Assembly (NCBI RefSeq): GCF_000243715.2 | Contig: NZ_AHMO02000011.1 | Coordinates: 124,001-188,000, forward strand | Length of the DNA: 64,000 bases | Source: Leptospira broomii serovar Hurstbridge str. 5399 | Lineage (GTDB): Bacteria > Spirochaetota > Leptospiria > Leptospirales > Leptospiraceae | Reading direction: 5' to 3' | Shown: positions 29,134-38,538 of the stretch, piece after piece | How the letters are laid out: the number at the start of each line of letters is the position of its first letter | Position numbering within the stretch: position 1 is the stretch's first letter | Notes under the pieces: model-generated | Databases searched by the model: none | Told to the model about the DNA's origin: nothing | The model's input: the letters and a program-made list of their open reading frames with translations, nothing else | Program-made: the position numbers and the translations under genes

Positions 29134-29934
29134 TCAACCTAGCCTTCTCGCAGTTTTTCGTTCCAAGTTAACCGAATGAAAATTTCCGTCGGACTCGTTT
29201 AGATCTTCGCGGGCATAGTGTATAAAGACTTCCTCCAATGATTTGTCGGAACCTCCGACGGATTCTTTCAGTTGGGCTGGCGAGCCGATTGCGGCCAACT
29301 TTCCCCTAGACATTAGCGCGATTTTCGTGCAAATCTTCTCGGCTTCGTCCATCAAATGGGTCGTCATTACGATGGTAGTGGCGTATTTCTTCCGGAGCGC
29401 TAATATATGTTCCCAGACAACGTTTCTCCCGATCGGATCCAATCCGACGATCGGCTCGTCAAGGAACAACAATTTAGGCCGATGAATTGTTGCCTGTGCA
29501 ATTTCCAATCTTCGGACCATCCCACCTGAATACTTTTGGATTAGAACGTCTCCAAAGGAATCTAAGCCCATAAAATGGAGCGCATCCTTAACTCTTTCTT
29601 TCTGTTCCTTTCGGGGAAGATCGTAGAGCTTAGCGAATAGCATCAAATTCTCATAGCCTGTTAAATTCCCATCCACCGAAACCATCTGAGGCACATATCC
29701 GATTATTCTACGGATTTGATCTGTTTGGGTTTTAAGATTAAAACCTCCTATAAATGCCTCGCCCGAACTTGGCGGAAGAAGAGTGGTCAACATTTTAATC
29801 GTTGTAGTCTTCCCTGCCCCATTCGGGCCAATCAGGGCGAAAATTTCCCCCTCCTCGACCATTAGGTTAAGCGAACTGACGACCGTTAATTTACCGAAGG
29901 ATTTGCTTAGATCGTGTAATTCTAAAATATTCAT
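29134..29934 (-). CDS. ABC transporter ATP-binding protein (DrrA-like)
   Basis: A 266-residue ATPase. Walker A is GPNGAGKTT (residues 36-44), the signature is YSGGMVRRLE, Walker B is LLFLDEPIVGLDP, and the H-loop is TTHLMDEAE. It powers export together with the ABC-2 permease downstream, 6 bp away. The C-terminal extension after the H-loop is short. The upstream 329 bp hold its promoter region, with nothing recognised. Confidence 0.95.
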   Translation of the reverse strand: MNILELHDLSKSFGKLTVVSSLNLMVEEGEIFALIGPNGAGKTTTIKMLTTLLPPSSGEAFIGGFNLKTQTDQIRRIIGYVPQMVSVDGNLTGYENLMLFAKLYDLPRKEQKERVKDALHFMGLDSFGDVLIQKYSGGMVRRLEIAQATIHRPKLLFLDEPIVGLDPIGRNVVWEHILALRKKYATTIVMTTHLMDEAEKICTKIALMSRGKLAAIGSPAQLKESVGGSDKSLEEVFIHYAREDLNESDGNFHSVNLERKTARRLG

Positions 29935-30263
29935 TGCATACTCGTTAAAAGGACAGTTTCCGTATGCTGATTTAGAATAGAAATCGATCGACCAATAATT
30001 CTTGGAAAAGTTCTGATAATTATCATTTCATCCATTTCGTTTAACCAAACGCTTGAAAGGAATTTAGATTTATCCTGGAGGCGATAATTTCTACAGATCG
30101 GAATTGGAAATGAGCCGACAAAAAAGGATTTCCTCTTTTCTTGAGAATGTATCGAACACGCGTCCGTCACGATATACTAATATTATCGAATACGATTCTC
30201 CGAATGCAGTCGTAACAACCCGCAATTCCTATCTAAAAATTAAAAGTCTTCGGTTTGGCTCCT
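29935..30263. other. Gene-free region between divergent neighbours
   Basis: 329 bp of AT-rich sequence between the ABC ATPase start and the stop of the AraC-type gene. Only spurious short frames are present and nothing recognised. Confidence 0.6.
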
Positions 30264-31370
30264 TTATTCTTTTTGTGAAAAGCTTTTTCTGTATAATGCC
30301 GGAGACATACCGGTCACTTTTACGAATTGAGAGTTAAAGGTAGACTTGGAATTAAAACCTACTTCAAAACCGATCTCCAGCACCGACGTACTAGGATTGG
30401 CGATTAAAAGCCTACAGGCTTCTTTAACTCTATAATGGTTTATTAATTCGTAAAAACTCATTTTATGAATTTCGTTCAAATAACGAGAAGTTTGATGAAG
30501 CGTTAATCCTAAACCGGCTGCTAAATCTGTTAAGCGAAGTTCGTTGTCTCGATAGAATTTTTGCCTCTCTAATATTTCCTTAAGCCTCTCGTCGGCTTGC
30601 TGAATATCTTTCGGAAGAAGGTTGGTATTTTGGTATTTGGCGGTTTGAATGGCAAGACTGATTTCTTCAAAAAAACTAGGATTTCTCTCCTTCAAAACGA
30701 ACGTCATAAGAACGATTAGGCTTATGCAAGAGGTTCCGATTTCAAATAAAAGAAAATTCTTTAAAAAGAAAGCCGGGCCAATCATGCTGTTAGCAACCAC
30801 CGGTAAGAGGAGAATAATCCAAACCAATTTCAGCTCGTAAATCTCATATCGACGGCTTATCTTATGATAGATATGTAGGCAAAATAGAGAATAGATTGAG
30901 ACTTGAATGCAGGCGATAAGCGTCCCGAAATGTATTAGATCCCAATGAAATTGAATGGCGCTCTGCCGAACTAGATTTCGTAATTCGATCGGATCCTTTT
31001 GAAAATAGAAAATTTCGAAGATAGCGAAGAAAAAGGGAAGAGAAAAATGAACGCCGTATTTGGTTAAAAAATTCCGGAAACCTACGATTTCGTCCAAGGA
31101 ATTTTGGAGACGAGAACTCCCGTAAAGATAAAGCAAGGGGCCGACAAGAGTTATACTAGTGTGAAGGAATAGGAATAAATACGGATTTTCTATCTGCCAT
31201 GAATCGGAATACCAACCGTAACGAATGAGAATTGATCCGGTCAGAAACATCACTAAAACTAACAATTTGCTCGAAGAATTTCGCTTAACGATTTCGAGGA
31301 AGGCATAGAGAAATGAAATTCCCGCTCCGAAGTAAATCATCGTTTTTAAGCTATAGTGAACGAATTCCAT
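30264..31370 (-). CDS. Membrane-bound AraC-family transcriptional regulator
   Basis: A 368-residue protein. The N-terminal two thirds has about seven hydrophobic helices (FGAGISFLYAFLEIV, LLVLVMFLTGSILIRYG, PYLFLFLHTSITLVGPLLYLYG and others), a layout common in Leptospira. The C-terminal AraC domain has two helix-turn-helix units (LRLTDLAAGLGLTLHQTSRY and IGFEVGFNSKSTFNSQFVK). It probably senses a signal in or at the membrane and binds DNA directly. It stands alone; the ABC operon upstream on the same strand is a possible target. Ligand unknown. Confidence 0.88.
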   Translation of the reverse strand: MEFVHYSLKTMIYFGAGISFLYAFLEIVKRNSSSKLLVLVMFLTGSILIRYGWYSDSWQIENPYLFLFLHTSITLVGPLLYLYGSSRLQNSLDEIVGFRNFLTKYGVHFSLPFFFAIFEIFYFQKDPIELRNLVRQSAIQFHWDLIHFGTLIACIQVSIYSLFCLHIYHKISRRYEIYELKLVWIILLLPVVANSMIGPAFFLKNFLLFEIGTSCISLIVLMTFVLKERNPSFFEEISLAIQTAKYQNTNLLPKDIQQADERLKEILERQKFYRDNELRLTDLAAGLGLTLHQTSRYLNEIHKMSFYELINHYRVKEACRLLIANPSTSVLEIGFEVGFNSKSTFNSQFVKVTGMSPALYRKSFSQKE

Positions 31371-31599
31371 ACCGTTGTTCTTTTCTATGAATTCTCAGAA
31401 ATCTTTCCTTTTCCATACCTTTTTTGCCGTTCTTAAAACGGCATAAACCGAAAATCCTTCTCGAACTTTAAAATCGAATGCCCGAATTTAAAAAGTGAAA
31501 AGGAAACCGGAGCGATGGAAATGTCCGATCCGATAGGATAGAACGCCCTAACCTATAAGAGCGGTCGATGTATTTTTTTTTGATGGTATTCTCCGAAGT

Positions 31600-33339
31600 A
31601 TGAATCAGCAGCAGACGCACCCACTGGCAGTTTTACAGCTCAAAGGAACCCAAGAGGAAATGGGCCGACAGTTCGGCGAAATCATGAACGTTATAGGTCA
31701 GTTCGAACCGATCTTCGATTTCTATCCGGCCATTGCTCAAAATTTGCTCTTAGGCAGTATGCCTAGGAGAAGTCGGAATGCCTTGGCGAAGGGAGTCACC
31801 TCGTTTTTCATAAAAGTACTGCAAGGCAAAATGAGGAAACATAGACCCTCAGAATTCTCTAAACGGACCCTTGCAGCATTGGCGGCAGCCGGGCAATCTT
31901 CCCGAATTGAAAGAGAACTATTTACCATGGACGCGTTTCAAAATTCCGTGGGTCTCTTGGGGAAAATTCAAATTCTTCCCGAACTAGGTCATATCACCGG
32001 TTGGGGAAACGCACAGTTGGTTCCTGCGTGTACGAGTGTTGCTGTTTGGGGGGACCAGAGCCGGGATGGAAATTTATACCATGCGCGAAACTTCGATTTT
32101 CCGGGAGTCGATGTTTGGGATCTAAGACCGATCATCGTATTTTGCACACCGAAAAACGGTTTGCGCTACGGTTATATCGCATGTCGAGGCGCGGATGTTC
32201 CGGGTATCACCGCGTTCAACGAAGCCGGTTTAACGATTGCGTTTCATACTCGATTCCATAGAAAAATCGGTTTCGGGGGATTAGGGGTAATCGACTTCGG
32301 TCATAAAATTATTTCAGAGGCCAAAACGATAGACGACGCTGCAAGAATAGCAAGATCCCATAAAATCAATTCAACTTGGGGAGCAATAGTTACGAATTAT
32401 TCGGAAAAAGGACCTAAGGCCGCCGTGATAGAAACTAACTATGAAGACGTGGATATCACTTATTCCAATCTAGGAGCCGAGAGTTTTGTGAATACGAATC
32501 ACTACCTAAGCTCGAAATTACAACACGGAGAATTGCTGGCGGCTCCCGTTTTTTACCATCACAGTCAAAGTAGATATATTCGCGCACAACAACTATTGGA
32601 CGAGCAAAGGACAAAAGGTACAAGCATAATCGATCTACAGAATTTGTTAAACGACTCAATCGATCCGACGAGCGGCGCTCAAAGGGTAATGGGTTCGACT
32701 ATTAGACAAATTACTTCGGTAAAATCGGTTATCATGAGTCCGGAGGCAAAAAAAATCCATATTTCGGTGGGAGCCGCTCCGACCGGCAGCGGCCCATATC
32801 TTGAAATTCCGATCAGTTGGGACTCCCCCGGTCATAAAATTATCGATCTCCCTCAAAAAGTACAATCTAAGAACGGTAAATCCGACAGTTCGGAACAAGC
32901 AATTGCAGTGAAACATTATAAAAATGCAATGTTACTGAATGACAAGGCGACTTTCTCAGACCTGGACAAAGTAATCGGGGAACTCCAATTGGCAGGTCGA
33001 TACTCGGTAAATGATCCTTCTCTCTTGTTTTTGGAGGCGTTACTGCATTTGGAAAAAGATCAGTTTAGACAAGGTGCGCAACTTTTGGAAGAAGCAGCCG
33101 AATTGGAATCGTCTACTTTTCGTAAACGGCAGGCGGAGCTTTGGCTTGCAAGGACCTATTCAGCTTCGGGGAAAGAAAAGCGGTCGGAGCATTTCTATCG
33201 TAAGATTCAGAAAGGAAACGACTCGACTGAGAATTTCGTCTGGAAAAAAAAGGCCTTCACCGACAATGGAAGCTACTCCGCACGAAAGCTTAGAAAAGTT
33301 TCTCCTAATTTTCTTTTAGTGGATGCCAACGAACTTTGA
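31600..33339 (+). CDS. C45-type Ntn-hydrolase (acyl-CoA:6-APA acyltransferase-like) with TPR-like tail
   Basis: A 579-residue protein. The nucleophile is expected at Cys144 in PACTSVAVWG, followed by the family pattern ARNFDFPG, GLTIAFHTRF and SFVNTNHY. In C45 enzymes the Cys becomes N-terminal after self-cleavage; here about 143 residues precede it and would be the propeptide or a smaller domain. Residues about 430-579 look like TPR helices (LLFLEALLHLEKDQFRQGAQ, AELWLARTYSASGKEKRSEH). No signal peptide is evident. The substrate is probably an amide or ester of an acyl chain. Monocistronic. Confidence 0.8.
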   Translation: MNQQQTHPLAVLQLKGTQEEMGRQFGEIMNVIGQFEPIFDFYPAIAQNLLLGSMPRRSRNALAKGVTSFFIKVLQGKMRKHRPSEFSKRTLAALAAAGQSSRIERELFTMDAFQNSVGLLGKIQILPELGHITGWGNAQLVPACTSVAVWGDQSRDGNLYHARNFDFPGVDVWDLRPIIVFCTPKNGLRYGYIACRGADVPGITAFNEAGLTIAFHTRFHRKIGFGGLGVIDFGHKIISEAKTIDDAARIARSHKINSTWGAIVTNYSEKGPKAAVIETNYEDVDITYSNLGAESFVNTNHYLSSKLQHGELLAAPVFYHHSQSRYIRAQQLLDEQRTKGTSIIDLQNLLNDSIDPTSGAQRVMGSTIRQITSVKSVIMSPEAKKIHISVGAAPTGSGPYLEIPISWDSPGHKIIDLPQKVQSKNGKSDSSEQAIAVKHYKNAMLLNDKATFSDLDKVIGELQLAGRYSVNDPSLLFLEALLHLEKDQFRQGAQLLEEAAELESSTFRKRQAELWLARTYSASGKEKRSEHFYRKIQKGNDSTENFVWKKKAFTDNGSYSARKLRKVSPNFLLVDANEL

Positions 33340-33554
33340 TCAAAGCTATAAGCCCTGCGGAGATGGAATTTTAACAAACCAAATCGGCATTAACTTATTA
33401 TCCGAAGTTGGAATGAGTTCCATATGGGTATTTCTTCGCGAGAAGCATTAATATATTATGGAATTAAAAATTGACCGTAATGGAGAATAACGAGTATGTA
33501 TCACTATTATGCAAGTGTTCGCAAAGCAACTGCGACTAAAGGAAGAAAGAACAG

Positions 33555-34397
33555 ATGAATCAATCTCCGTTTCAAGGTAAGAAAATCTTTATCGCAGGCG
33601 GATCCGCCGGGATTGGAAAAGGACTTGCGAAGTCGTTTGCAAAGTTAGGGGCAAGTGTTATGATCGGCGCTAGAGGAGAATCGGCGCTATTGAAAACGCT
33701 CGAGGAATTGAAAGATTCCGGCAGCTCGTCTGCAATTTTCGGACATGTGGTTGTAGACGTTTCTGATTCTGTTAAAGTCGGTATCGCGGCTAAGAAGGTA
33801 CTAGATACGCTAGGCGGACTCGACATTTTAATTTGCAATACCGGTTACGCCCAGGCCGGAACGGTTGAAAATTTGGACGAAAACGTATTTCGCCAACTAA
33901 TGGACGTAAATTTTTTCGGACACGTTAATTTAGCAAAAGCGTTTCAAGCCCATTTCTCAGCCCAGCGCTCGGGTGACATCGTGTTCGTTTCTTCTATGCT
34001 CGCGATTCTATCAGTTTACGGGTATTCAGCCTACTCTGCAAGTAAATTTGCGATCGTAGGTTTTGCACAGGCTTTTAGACAAGAAATGCTGCTACATAAC
34101 GTTCGAGTAAAACTTTTCTTACCTCCTACTACTGACACTCCCGGTCTGTCGAAGGAGAATGAAGATAAACCTTTGCTATGTAAAGAGATTGAAATGGGTT
34201 CCGCATTGAATGCCACTCATTCTGTGGATACTGTAGCTAAAGCTCTGATCGACTGGTTACCGACCAGGAAATTTTTCGGGTATGCTACTTGGGACTCTTG
34301 GCTTCAATATTTTCTGGCGAGACATTTTCCGGAGTTGACTCTCAAGATTGCGGATGGAGAGTTACGGTCCGCCCAATTGCGTCTTTCAAAAAAATAA
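33555..34397 (+). CDS. Short-chain dehydrogenase/reductase (3-ketodihydrosphingosine-reductase-like)
   Basis: A 280-residue SDR. The NAD(P)-binding GGSAGIG is at residues 15-21. The catalytic Tyr160 and Lys164 lie in YSASK, and Ser147 is a candidate catalytic Ser. The conserved NNAG appears as CNTG, as in the KDSR (FVT1) branch, and the ending WDSWLQYF with a basic C-terminus fits a membrane-associated lipid enzyme. The KDSR assignment is an inference; the substrate is probably a keto-lipid or keto-acyl compound. AGAAAGAACAG precedes the ATG. It lies 215 bp after the C45 hydrolase and may share a lipid context. Confidence 0.85.
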   Translation: MNQSPFQGKKIFIAGGSAGIGKGLAKSFAKLGASVMIGARGESALLKTLEELKDSGSSSAIFGHVVVDVSDSVKVGIAAKKVLDTLGGLDILICNTGYAQAGTVENLDENVFRQLMDVNFFGHVNLAKAFQAHFSAQRSGDIVFVSSMLAILSVYGYSAYSASKFAIVGFAQAFRQEMLLHNVRVKLFLPPTTDTPGLSKENEDKPLLCKEIEMGSALNATHSVDTVAKALIDWLPTRKFFGYATWDSWLQYFLARHFPELTLKIADGELRSAQLRLSKK

Positions 34398-34651
34398 CCG
34401 GGTCTACATAGAATCTTTGATATAGTAATTTTCAGGGAAATCTGCGAATCTCCGAGTTATAACTAATTAAGCAAAATCGACTTGTGAAAAGGGCATATAC
34501 TTTTCGAATTTTAAAACTTCGATTGAATATTTGCTCAGCTACAAAACACCGACGAAAGCGAATCGTTATAGGCAATGCCGGTAATGATCCGCTCCCTCGA
34601 CTGATTCCCAGCTAAGAATACTGCATGGATTATATTAAATAAAGCTTTTTC

Positions 34652-35644
34652 TTAACCTCCGTTTTTCAGAACCGCTTGTATTTTATATCCAAGATAATTT
34701 TCGTGAAGCAGTTTTTCATCAATAAGGTTTATTACTTTACCACCGTGGGGAATATCGCCCAAATATGCATCTTCGTAATTAAGATAATTATTAACTATCG
34801 GAATTTCCGAAATAACGGTACTCATAGAGACGATCTCAAAATCATTTTTTTCGGCGATTACTTTTAAAGTGACGGGTGAATAAAGGTTAACGTGCTCCAA
34901 TCCGTCAAACATCTTGCATTTTTCTTGCAAAACCCTTGCTGCAAGAGCGTGGAAATTCGGAACTTGGATAAAAATTACTCCGTCGGGTGCGAGTAAGCGT
35001 TTCATTAATTTTAAATATTTATGCCCATCTTTGATATGTTCAAACACATCCCATAATGTAATCGCATTAAACTTAATCGGAAATTCAATACTCTCAAGCA
35101 TCTGATTAAATGCCTTATGGCCTTTCTTTTTAGTGTAAGCAATTTCGGCTTCGTTGAGTTCAACACCCCATGTGTCCCAACCGTTCGATTTTGCGATATC
35201 TAGAAAGCCGCCGGCCGAACATCCCACGTCTAGTATAGCTCCCCTTTTCGTGTGCGGGGTTAACGCTTCTAATCCTTTCATGTATATTTTTTTATAGAAG
35301 TCGCTTTCATTTTCGACAACTTCGGATTGAACCGTGTTATTGCCCGTATAAAATTTAGTTAGCGAGTCATCCGTAAAAACGGGGTTTAAGTAACCCATAC
35401 CACATTCGTTGCATTTAACGTAAACCCCTCCGTCCGCGTTAAAAATAACTCTCTCGTTATCCTTCAGACAAACAGGACAGCTTCGTTTCTCTAAATATTC
35501 TGATTTAAAAAAACCGGTTTTAGGATCTTTAAAGGAATCATGATATCGTTTTGCGGCGTCGTACATGAACTGCCGGCCCTCGTGGAGTTTTTTGGCTCCT
35601 ATTGCCAAAGCCATATCCTCAGGTCTACTTGTGGTATTACTCAC
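34652..35644 (-). CDS. SAM-dependent methyltransferase with N-terminal zinc ribbon
   Basis: A 330-residue class I methyltransferase. A four-Cys zinc ribbon near residues 55-80 (CPVC ... CNECG) precedes the SAM motif ILDVGCSAGGFLDIA, the acidic Glu in GVELNE, and ITLWDVFEHI. The GTG at 35644 is chosen because GGAGAGAGGAG lies just upstream; an in-frame ATG at 35704 lacks such a site. Similar proteins modify sugars or lipids in surface-polysaccharide clusters, but no such cluster is near. Substrate unknown. Confidence 0.82.
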   Translation of the reverse strand: MSNTTSRPEDMALAIGAKKLHEGRQFMYDAAKRYHDSFKDPKTGFFKSEYLEKRSCPVCLKDNERVIFNADGGVYVKCNECGMGYLNPVFTDDSLTKFYTGNNTVQSEVVENESDFYKKIYMKGLEALTPHTKRGAILDVGCSAGGFLDIAKSNGWDTWGVELNEAEIAYTKKKGHKAFNQMLESIEFPIKFNAITLWDVFEHIKDGHKYLKLMKRLLAPDGVIFIQVPNFHALAARVLQEKCKMFDGLEHVNLYSPVTLKVIAEKNDFEIVSMSTVISEIPIVNNYLNYEDAYLGDIPHGGKVINLIDEKLLHENYLGYKIQAVLKNGG

Positions 35645-36086
35645 TATCGCTCCTCTCTCCGTCTGCAAGTTATTCTTTTCAAAGAGAATAATATCGCAAA
35701 TCATCTAAGCAAGCAAAAAAGTAATTTTCAATAATGAATACGCGGCCTTGGTGATCATCATTCGGAAGATGAAAAAATCAGTCGATTGTCCGGCTGATGA
35801 ACTATCCAGTAAAACTTTCAATCGGTCCCTTTCCCTAACTCCCATAGTTCGAATAGTGTCGGTCCGGCCGTAAGGGAAGGCGTCTAATTTTATAAAATTG
35901 AAAATCGGCAGTGCGGGCTTTACTAGTTTCACGAACGATCAGTATAAGCCATGCTCCAATGCATGAAACTCTTCCTTGAGCGCCTTTTTTACATTACATT
36001 GAAAAAGATCCGGTTGCGAATTATTTAGCGTAAAGCAAGCTGAAATAATTGCAAAGGGGGGCAAATATTTAAAATTCGTGCTCCTA
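35645..36086. other. Gene-free region
   Basis: 442 bp between the methyltransferase start and the sensor kinase stop. A 75-codon GTG-started frame on the minus strand has no ribosome-binding site or family and is judged spurious. Nothing else seen. Confidence 0.6.
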
Positions 36087-37457
36087 TTAAGATAAAGTAA
36101 ACTCCATTTTCACGGACGTACCCGCCTGAGGCTTCGACTGAATGCTTATCGAACCTTTGTGAAGTAAGACTATGTTTTGCGTTAGGGATAAACCGATTCC
36201 GTTTCCTTCCGCGAATTTTCCGTTCCCGCCTCGAAAGAAGAAATTAAAGACATTCGGCAGGTCTTCTTTTTCAATTCCAATCCCGCTATCCTTAAATTCT
36301 ATAATCAGTGAGTTATTCTTGCTCATTTTAATAAAAACTTGAGATCGATTGTCCGGTGAAAACTTGCATCCATTTTCCATAATATTCATGAAAGCTAATT
36401 TTACTAGATACTCATTTCCGCTTACGGTAAGTGCCTCCGATTGCTCGAAATCGTCGCTAAAAACCAAGTCGACGTTATAGTGCTTATTTTTAGCGATCAA
36501 TTCGGATCTTGCATCCAGCAACACTTCGTCGATTCTAACCCGCCTAAACCTGATAGCGGAAGGATCATAACTAGTTTTTGCGAGGTCGAGCAAGTCGCTT
36601 ATTAGTCGAACTAATTTTTTAGAATCGGATAAAGTAAGTCCTATGATTTTCCTATATTCGTCGACGGTTCTCCGTTTATTTTGTGATAATTCCAGCTCGG
36701 CAACGATTGCAGACAAAGGTGTGCGTAATTCGTGCGATATATTCGAGATGAACTCCTTTTGAGCCTTAAACGACTTTTCAAGTCGATCTAACATCTCATT
36801 AAAGGTAAGACCTAATTCGCTTATTTCATCCTTCCCTTTTCCGACTATGATTCTTGAATCTAGGCTAGTGGCTGTAATTTCTGCGACTTTGCCGATTAGC
36901 TTGGACACCGGATTTAAAGATTGCTTAGCGAATAAGCGACCTAAAATCAAGGTCAATCCGACCATGATGATGTATGCTATGATCAATCTATACTTGAGTT
37001 TTTGTAGAATTGCGAACCCGTATCCGTCCCTAGCCGCGGCGGTTATGATATACTTTTTTCCGTCGTGAATATGCAGTAATCCTACCGCTTGCAGATTATT
37101 TGTATAGAATTTGATTTCGCCTTGCTCCAGAATATCCTGAAACATGGACGGCGTTTCCTTAACTTTGTCCAATTCCACCGAGTCATGGTATAATAGATTC
37201 AAATTTTCATCATAGATAGCGATCTCCTCTTCGAAAAGAGTATTCGGGGAACTTTTGTAGATCAACTGAAGCGCCTCAGGCGGAACTTTCGCCTCCAATA
37301 GAAGTTCAGCCTTCGTAACCGCTTGGCTTTTCAATCTTTTATAATATTCTTCTTCTCTATTATTGCTGAAAGAAGCATAAACTATCAAAGCAAACATCAA
37401 AAGCAATGTGGAAAAAAGCGCTGTGAATAATAAGGTTAGCTTAAGTCTAATTTTCAC
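36087..37457 (-). CDS. Sensor histidine kinase of the metal-efflux locus
   Basis: A 456-residue classic membrane kinase. The first membrane helix is at residues about 7-29 and the second at about 155-172, with a periplasmic sensor domain of about 125 residues between. A HAMP domain follows. The HisKA domain has the phosphoacceptor His in [10 protein letters not shown], and the HATPase contains NIMENGCKFSP, DSGIGI and GNGIGLSL. It begins 3 bp after the stop of the OmpR-type regulator, so the two are one operon. Position opposite a CzcCBA-type operon suggests it senses periplasmic divalent metal. No His- or Cys-rich metal site is obvious. Confidence 0.92.
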   Translation of the reverse strand: MKIRLKLTLLFTALFSTLLLMFALIVYASFSNNREEEYYKRLKSQAVTKAELLLEAKVPPEALQLIYKSSPNTLFEEEIAIYDENLNLLYHDSVELDKVKETPSMFQDILEQGEIKFYTNNLQAVGLLHIHDGKKYIITAAARDGYGFAILQKLKYRLIIAYIIMVGLTLILGRLFAKQSLNPVSKLIGKVAEITATSLDSRIIVGKGKDEISELGLTFNEMLDRLEKSFKAQKEFISNISHELRTPLSAIVAELELSQNKRRTVDEYRKIIGLTLSDSKKLVRLISDLLDLAKTSYDPSAIRFRRVRIDEVLLDARSELIAKNKHYNVDLVFSDDFEQSEALTVSGNEYLVKLAFMNIMENGCKFSPDNRSQVFIKMSKNNSLIIEFKDSGIGIEKEDLPNVFNFFFRGGNGKFAEGNGIGLSLTQNIVLLHKGSISIQSKPQAGTSVKMEFTLS

Positions 37458-37460
37458 GAG

Positions 37461-38144
37461 TCACGGGCCTTCTTTTAGTATAAAACCCATTCCGGATTTG
37501 GTATGTATTAGTTTTGTCGGAAAGTCCCTGTCTATTTTCTTTCGTAAGTAATTTATATATACGTCTATAAAATTCGTTCCCGTATCGAAATTCGTGCCCC
37601 ATACCTTTTCCGCAATCTCTCGCCTGGATAAGACCCGACCGTTATTTCTCACTAAGTATTCCAAAAACTTAAACTCTTTCGGGGTCAATTCGATCTCTAC
37701 ACCGGCACGAGCGGCTGTCTTCGTTTGCATATTCATTACTAAATCCGAAAACCTAAGTAAAAATCCCTGACCGCTTGGGTTTGCATTCACCCGTTTTAGC
37801 AAGGTTTTAATTCGTACATGAAGTTCCCTGAAATCGAACGGCTTCACTAGATAGTCATCGGCTCCCGAATCGAAGGCTTCCACCTTGTCGTCAGTCGCTC
37901 CGAGCGCAGTCAGCATGATAATTGGAATATGCGGTTTTATATTCCTGATCTCTTTGCATAATTCTAATCCGCTAAAAACGGGGAGAACTATATCGGTGAT
38001 AACTAAATCAAATTCGTAATTTAAGGCTAACTTCCTACCCATATTGCCGTCGTACGCGACCGAAACTTCGAAACCTTCCTCCTCCAATCCTCTTTTAATA
38101 AGATCGGCCATTCGAACATCGTCTTCGATGATGAGGATTTTCAT
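37461..38144 (-). CDS. OmpR/PhoB-family response regulator
   Basis: A 227-residue regulator. The receiver has the phosphoacceptor Asp in LVITDIVLPVFSG and the conserved Lys in LVKPFDF. The winged-helix DNA-binding domain (ELTPKEFKFLEYLVRNNGRV, then the recognition helix region FIDVYINYLRKKID) ends the protein. It is typical of CusR/CopR-like metal regulators that bind phased direct repeats. Three CTAAT repeats at 11-bp spacing upstream of the efflux operon are the best candidate site. First gene of the regulator-kinase operon. Confidence 0.94.
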   Translation of the reverse strand: MKILIIEDDVRMADLIKRGLEEEGFEVSVAYDGNMGRKLALNYEFDLVITDIVLPVFSGLELCKEIRNIKPHIPIIMLTALGATDDKVEAFDSGADDYLVKPFDFRELHVRIKTLLKRVNANPSGQGFLLRFSDLVMNMQTKTAARAGVEIELTPKEFKFLEYLVRNNGRVLSRREIAEKVWGTNFDTGTNFIDVYINYLRKKIDRDFPTKLIHTKSGMGFILKEGP

Positions 38145-38538
38145 ACGATACTCCTTTTTTTCTCTCTCTCGGAAATTTGAAAATCAAAATCTTAAAACGA
38201 AGTAACTACTGAAGATTCTCTTAACGTATTCGATCAAATATAGGGTTCATAAGAAACGAAAGGATCTTAGTTTTAGCTTTCCTAACTTTAGCATTCGAAA
38301 AATGTCCAAGTCCGAATTCCTTTTTGCTTCTTTCGGAGCGTTTTACTAACGAAAACGATTATTTTTTTCACAGTAATTTGACAAATTCCCGTAGATTATT
38401 CCTAATGAATTTCTAATAAAATTCTAATCCCACATTAAGGTTGAAATGTAGAAAAGATATTGTTAAAGCCACCCGCTATAAGTTTCGTGTAAGCTGGAAT
38501 CCGGAAAGACATTTCTTTCGGCTCTTCTCTGCAATGAA
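38145..38538. other. Divergent control region of the efflux locus
   Basis: 394-bp gene-free region between the leftward regulator gene and the rightward efflux operon. It holds the candidate promoter with phased repeats (38378-38428). Nothing else recognised. Confidence 0.7.
38378..38428 (+). promoter_or_regulatory. Candidate efflux promoter with three 11-bp-phased CTAAT repeats
   Basis: TTGACA (38378-38383) and CCTAAT (38401-38406, 4 of 6 matches) are separated by 17 bp and form a candidate promoter facing the efflux genes. CTAAT occurs at 38402, 38413 and 38424, each exactly 11 bp apart, in the same orientation and each followed by an A-rich or pyrimidine stretch. Spacing of one helical turn in direct repeats is typical of OmpR-family binding sites. 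The first repeat overlaps the -10, so regulation could be repression or a second promoter may lie downstream. Confidence 0.55.

Noticed and set aside
35705..35932. 75-codon GTG frame upstream of the methyltransferase
   Set aside because: No ribosome-binding site, no family and poor composition for a protein gene.
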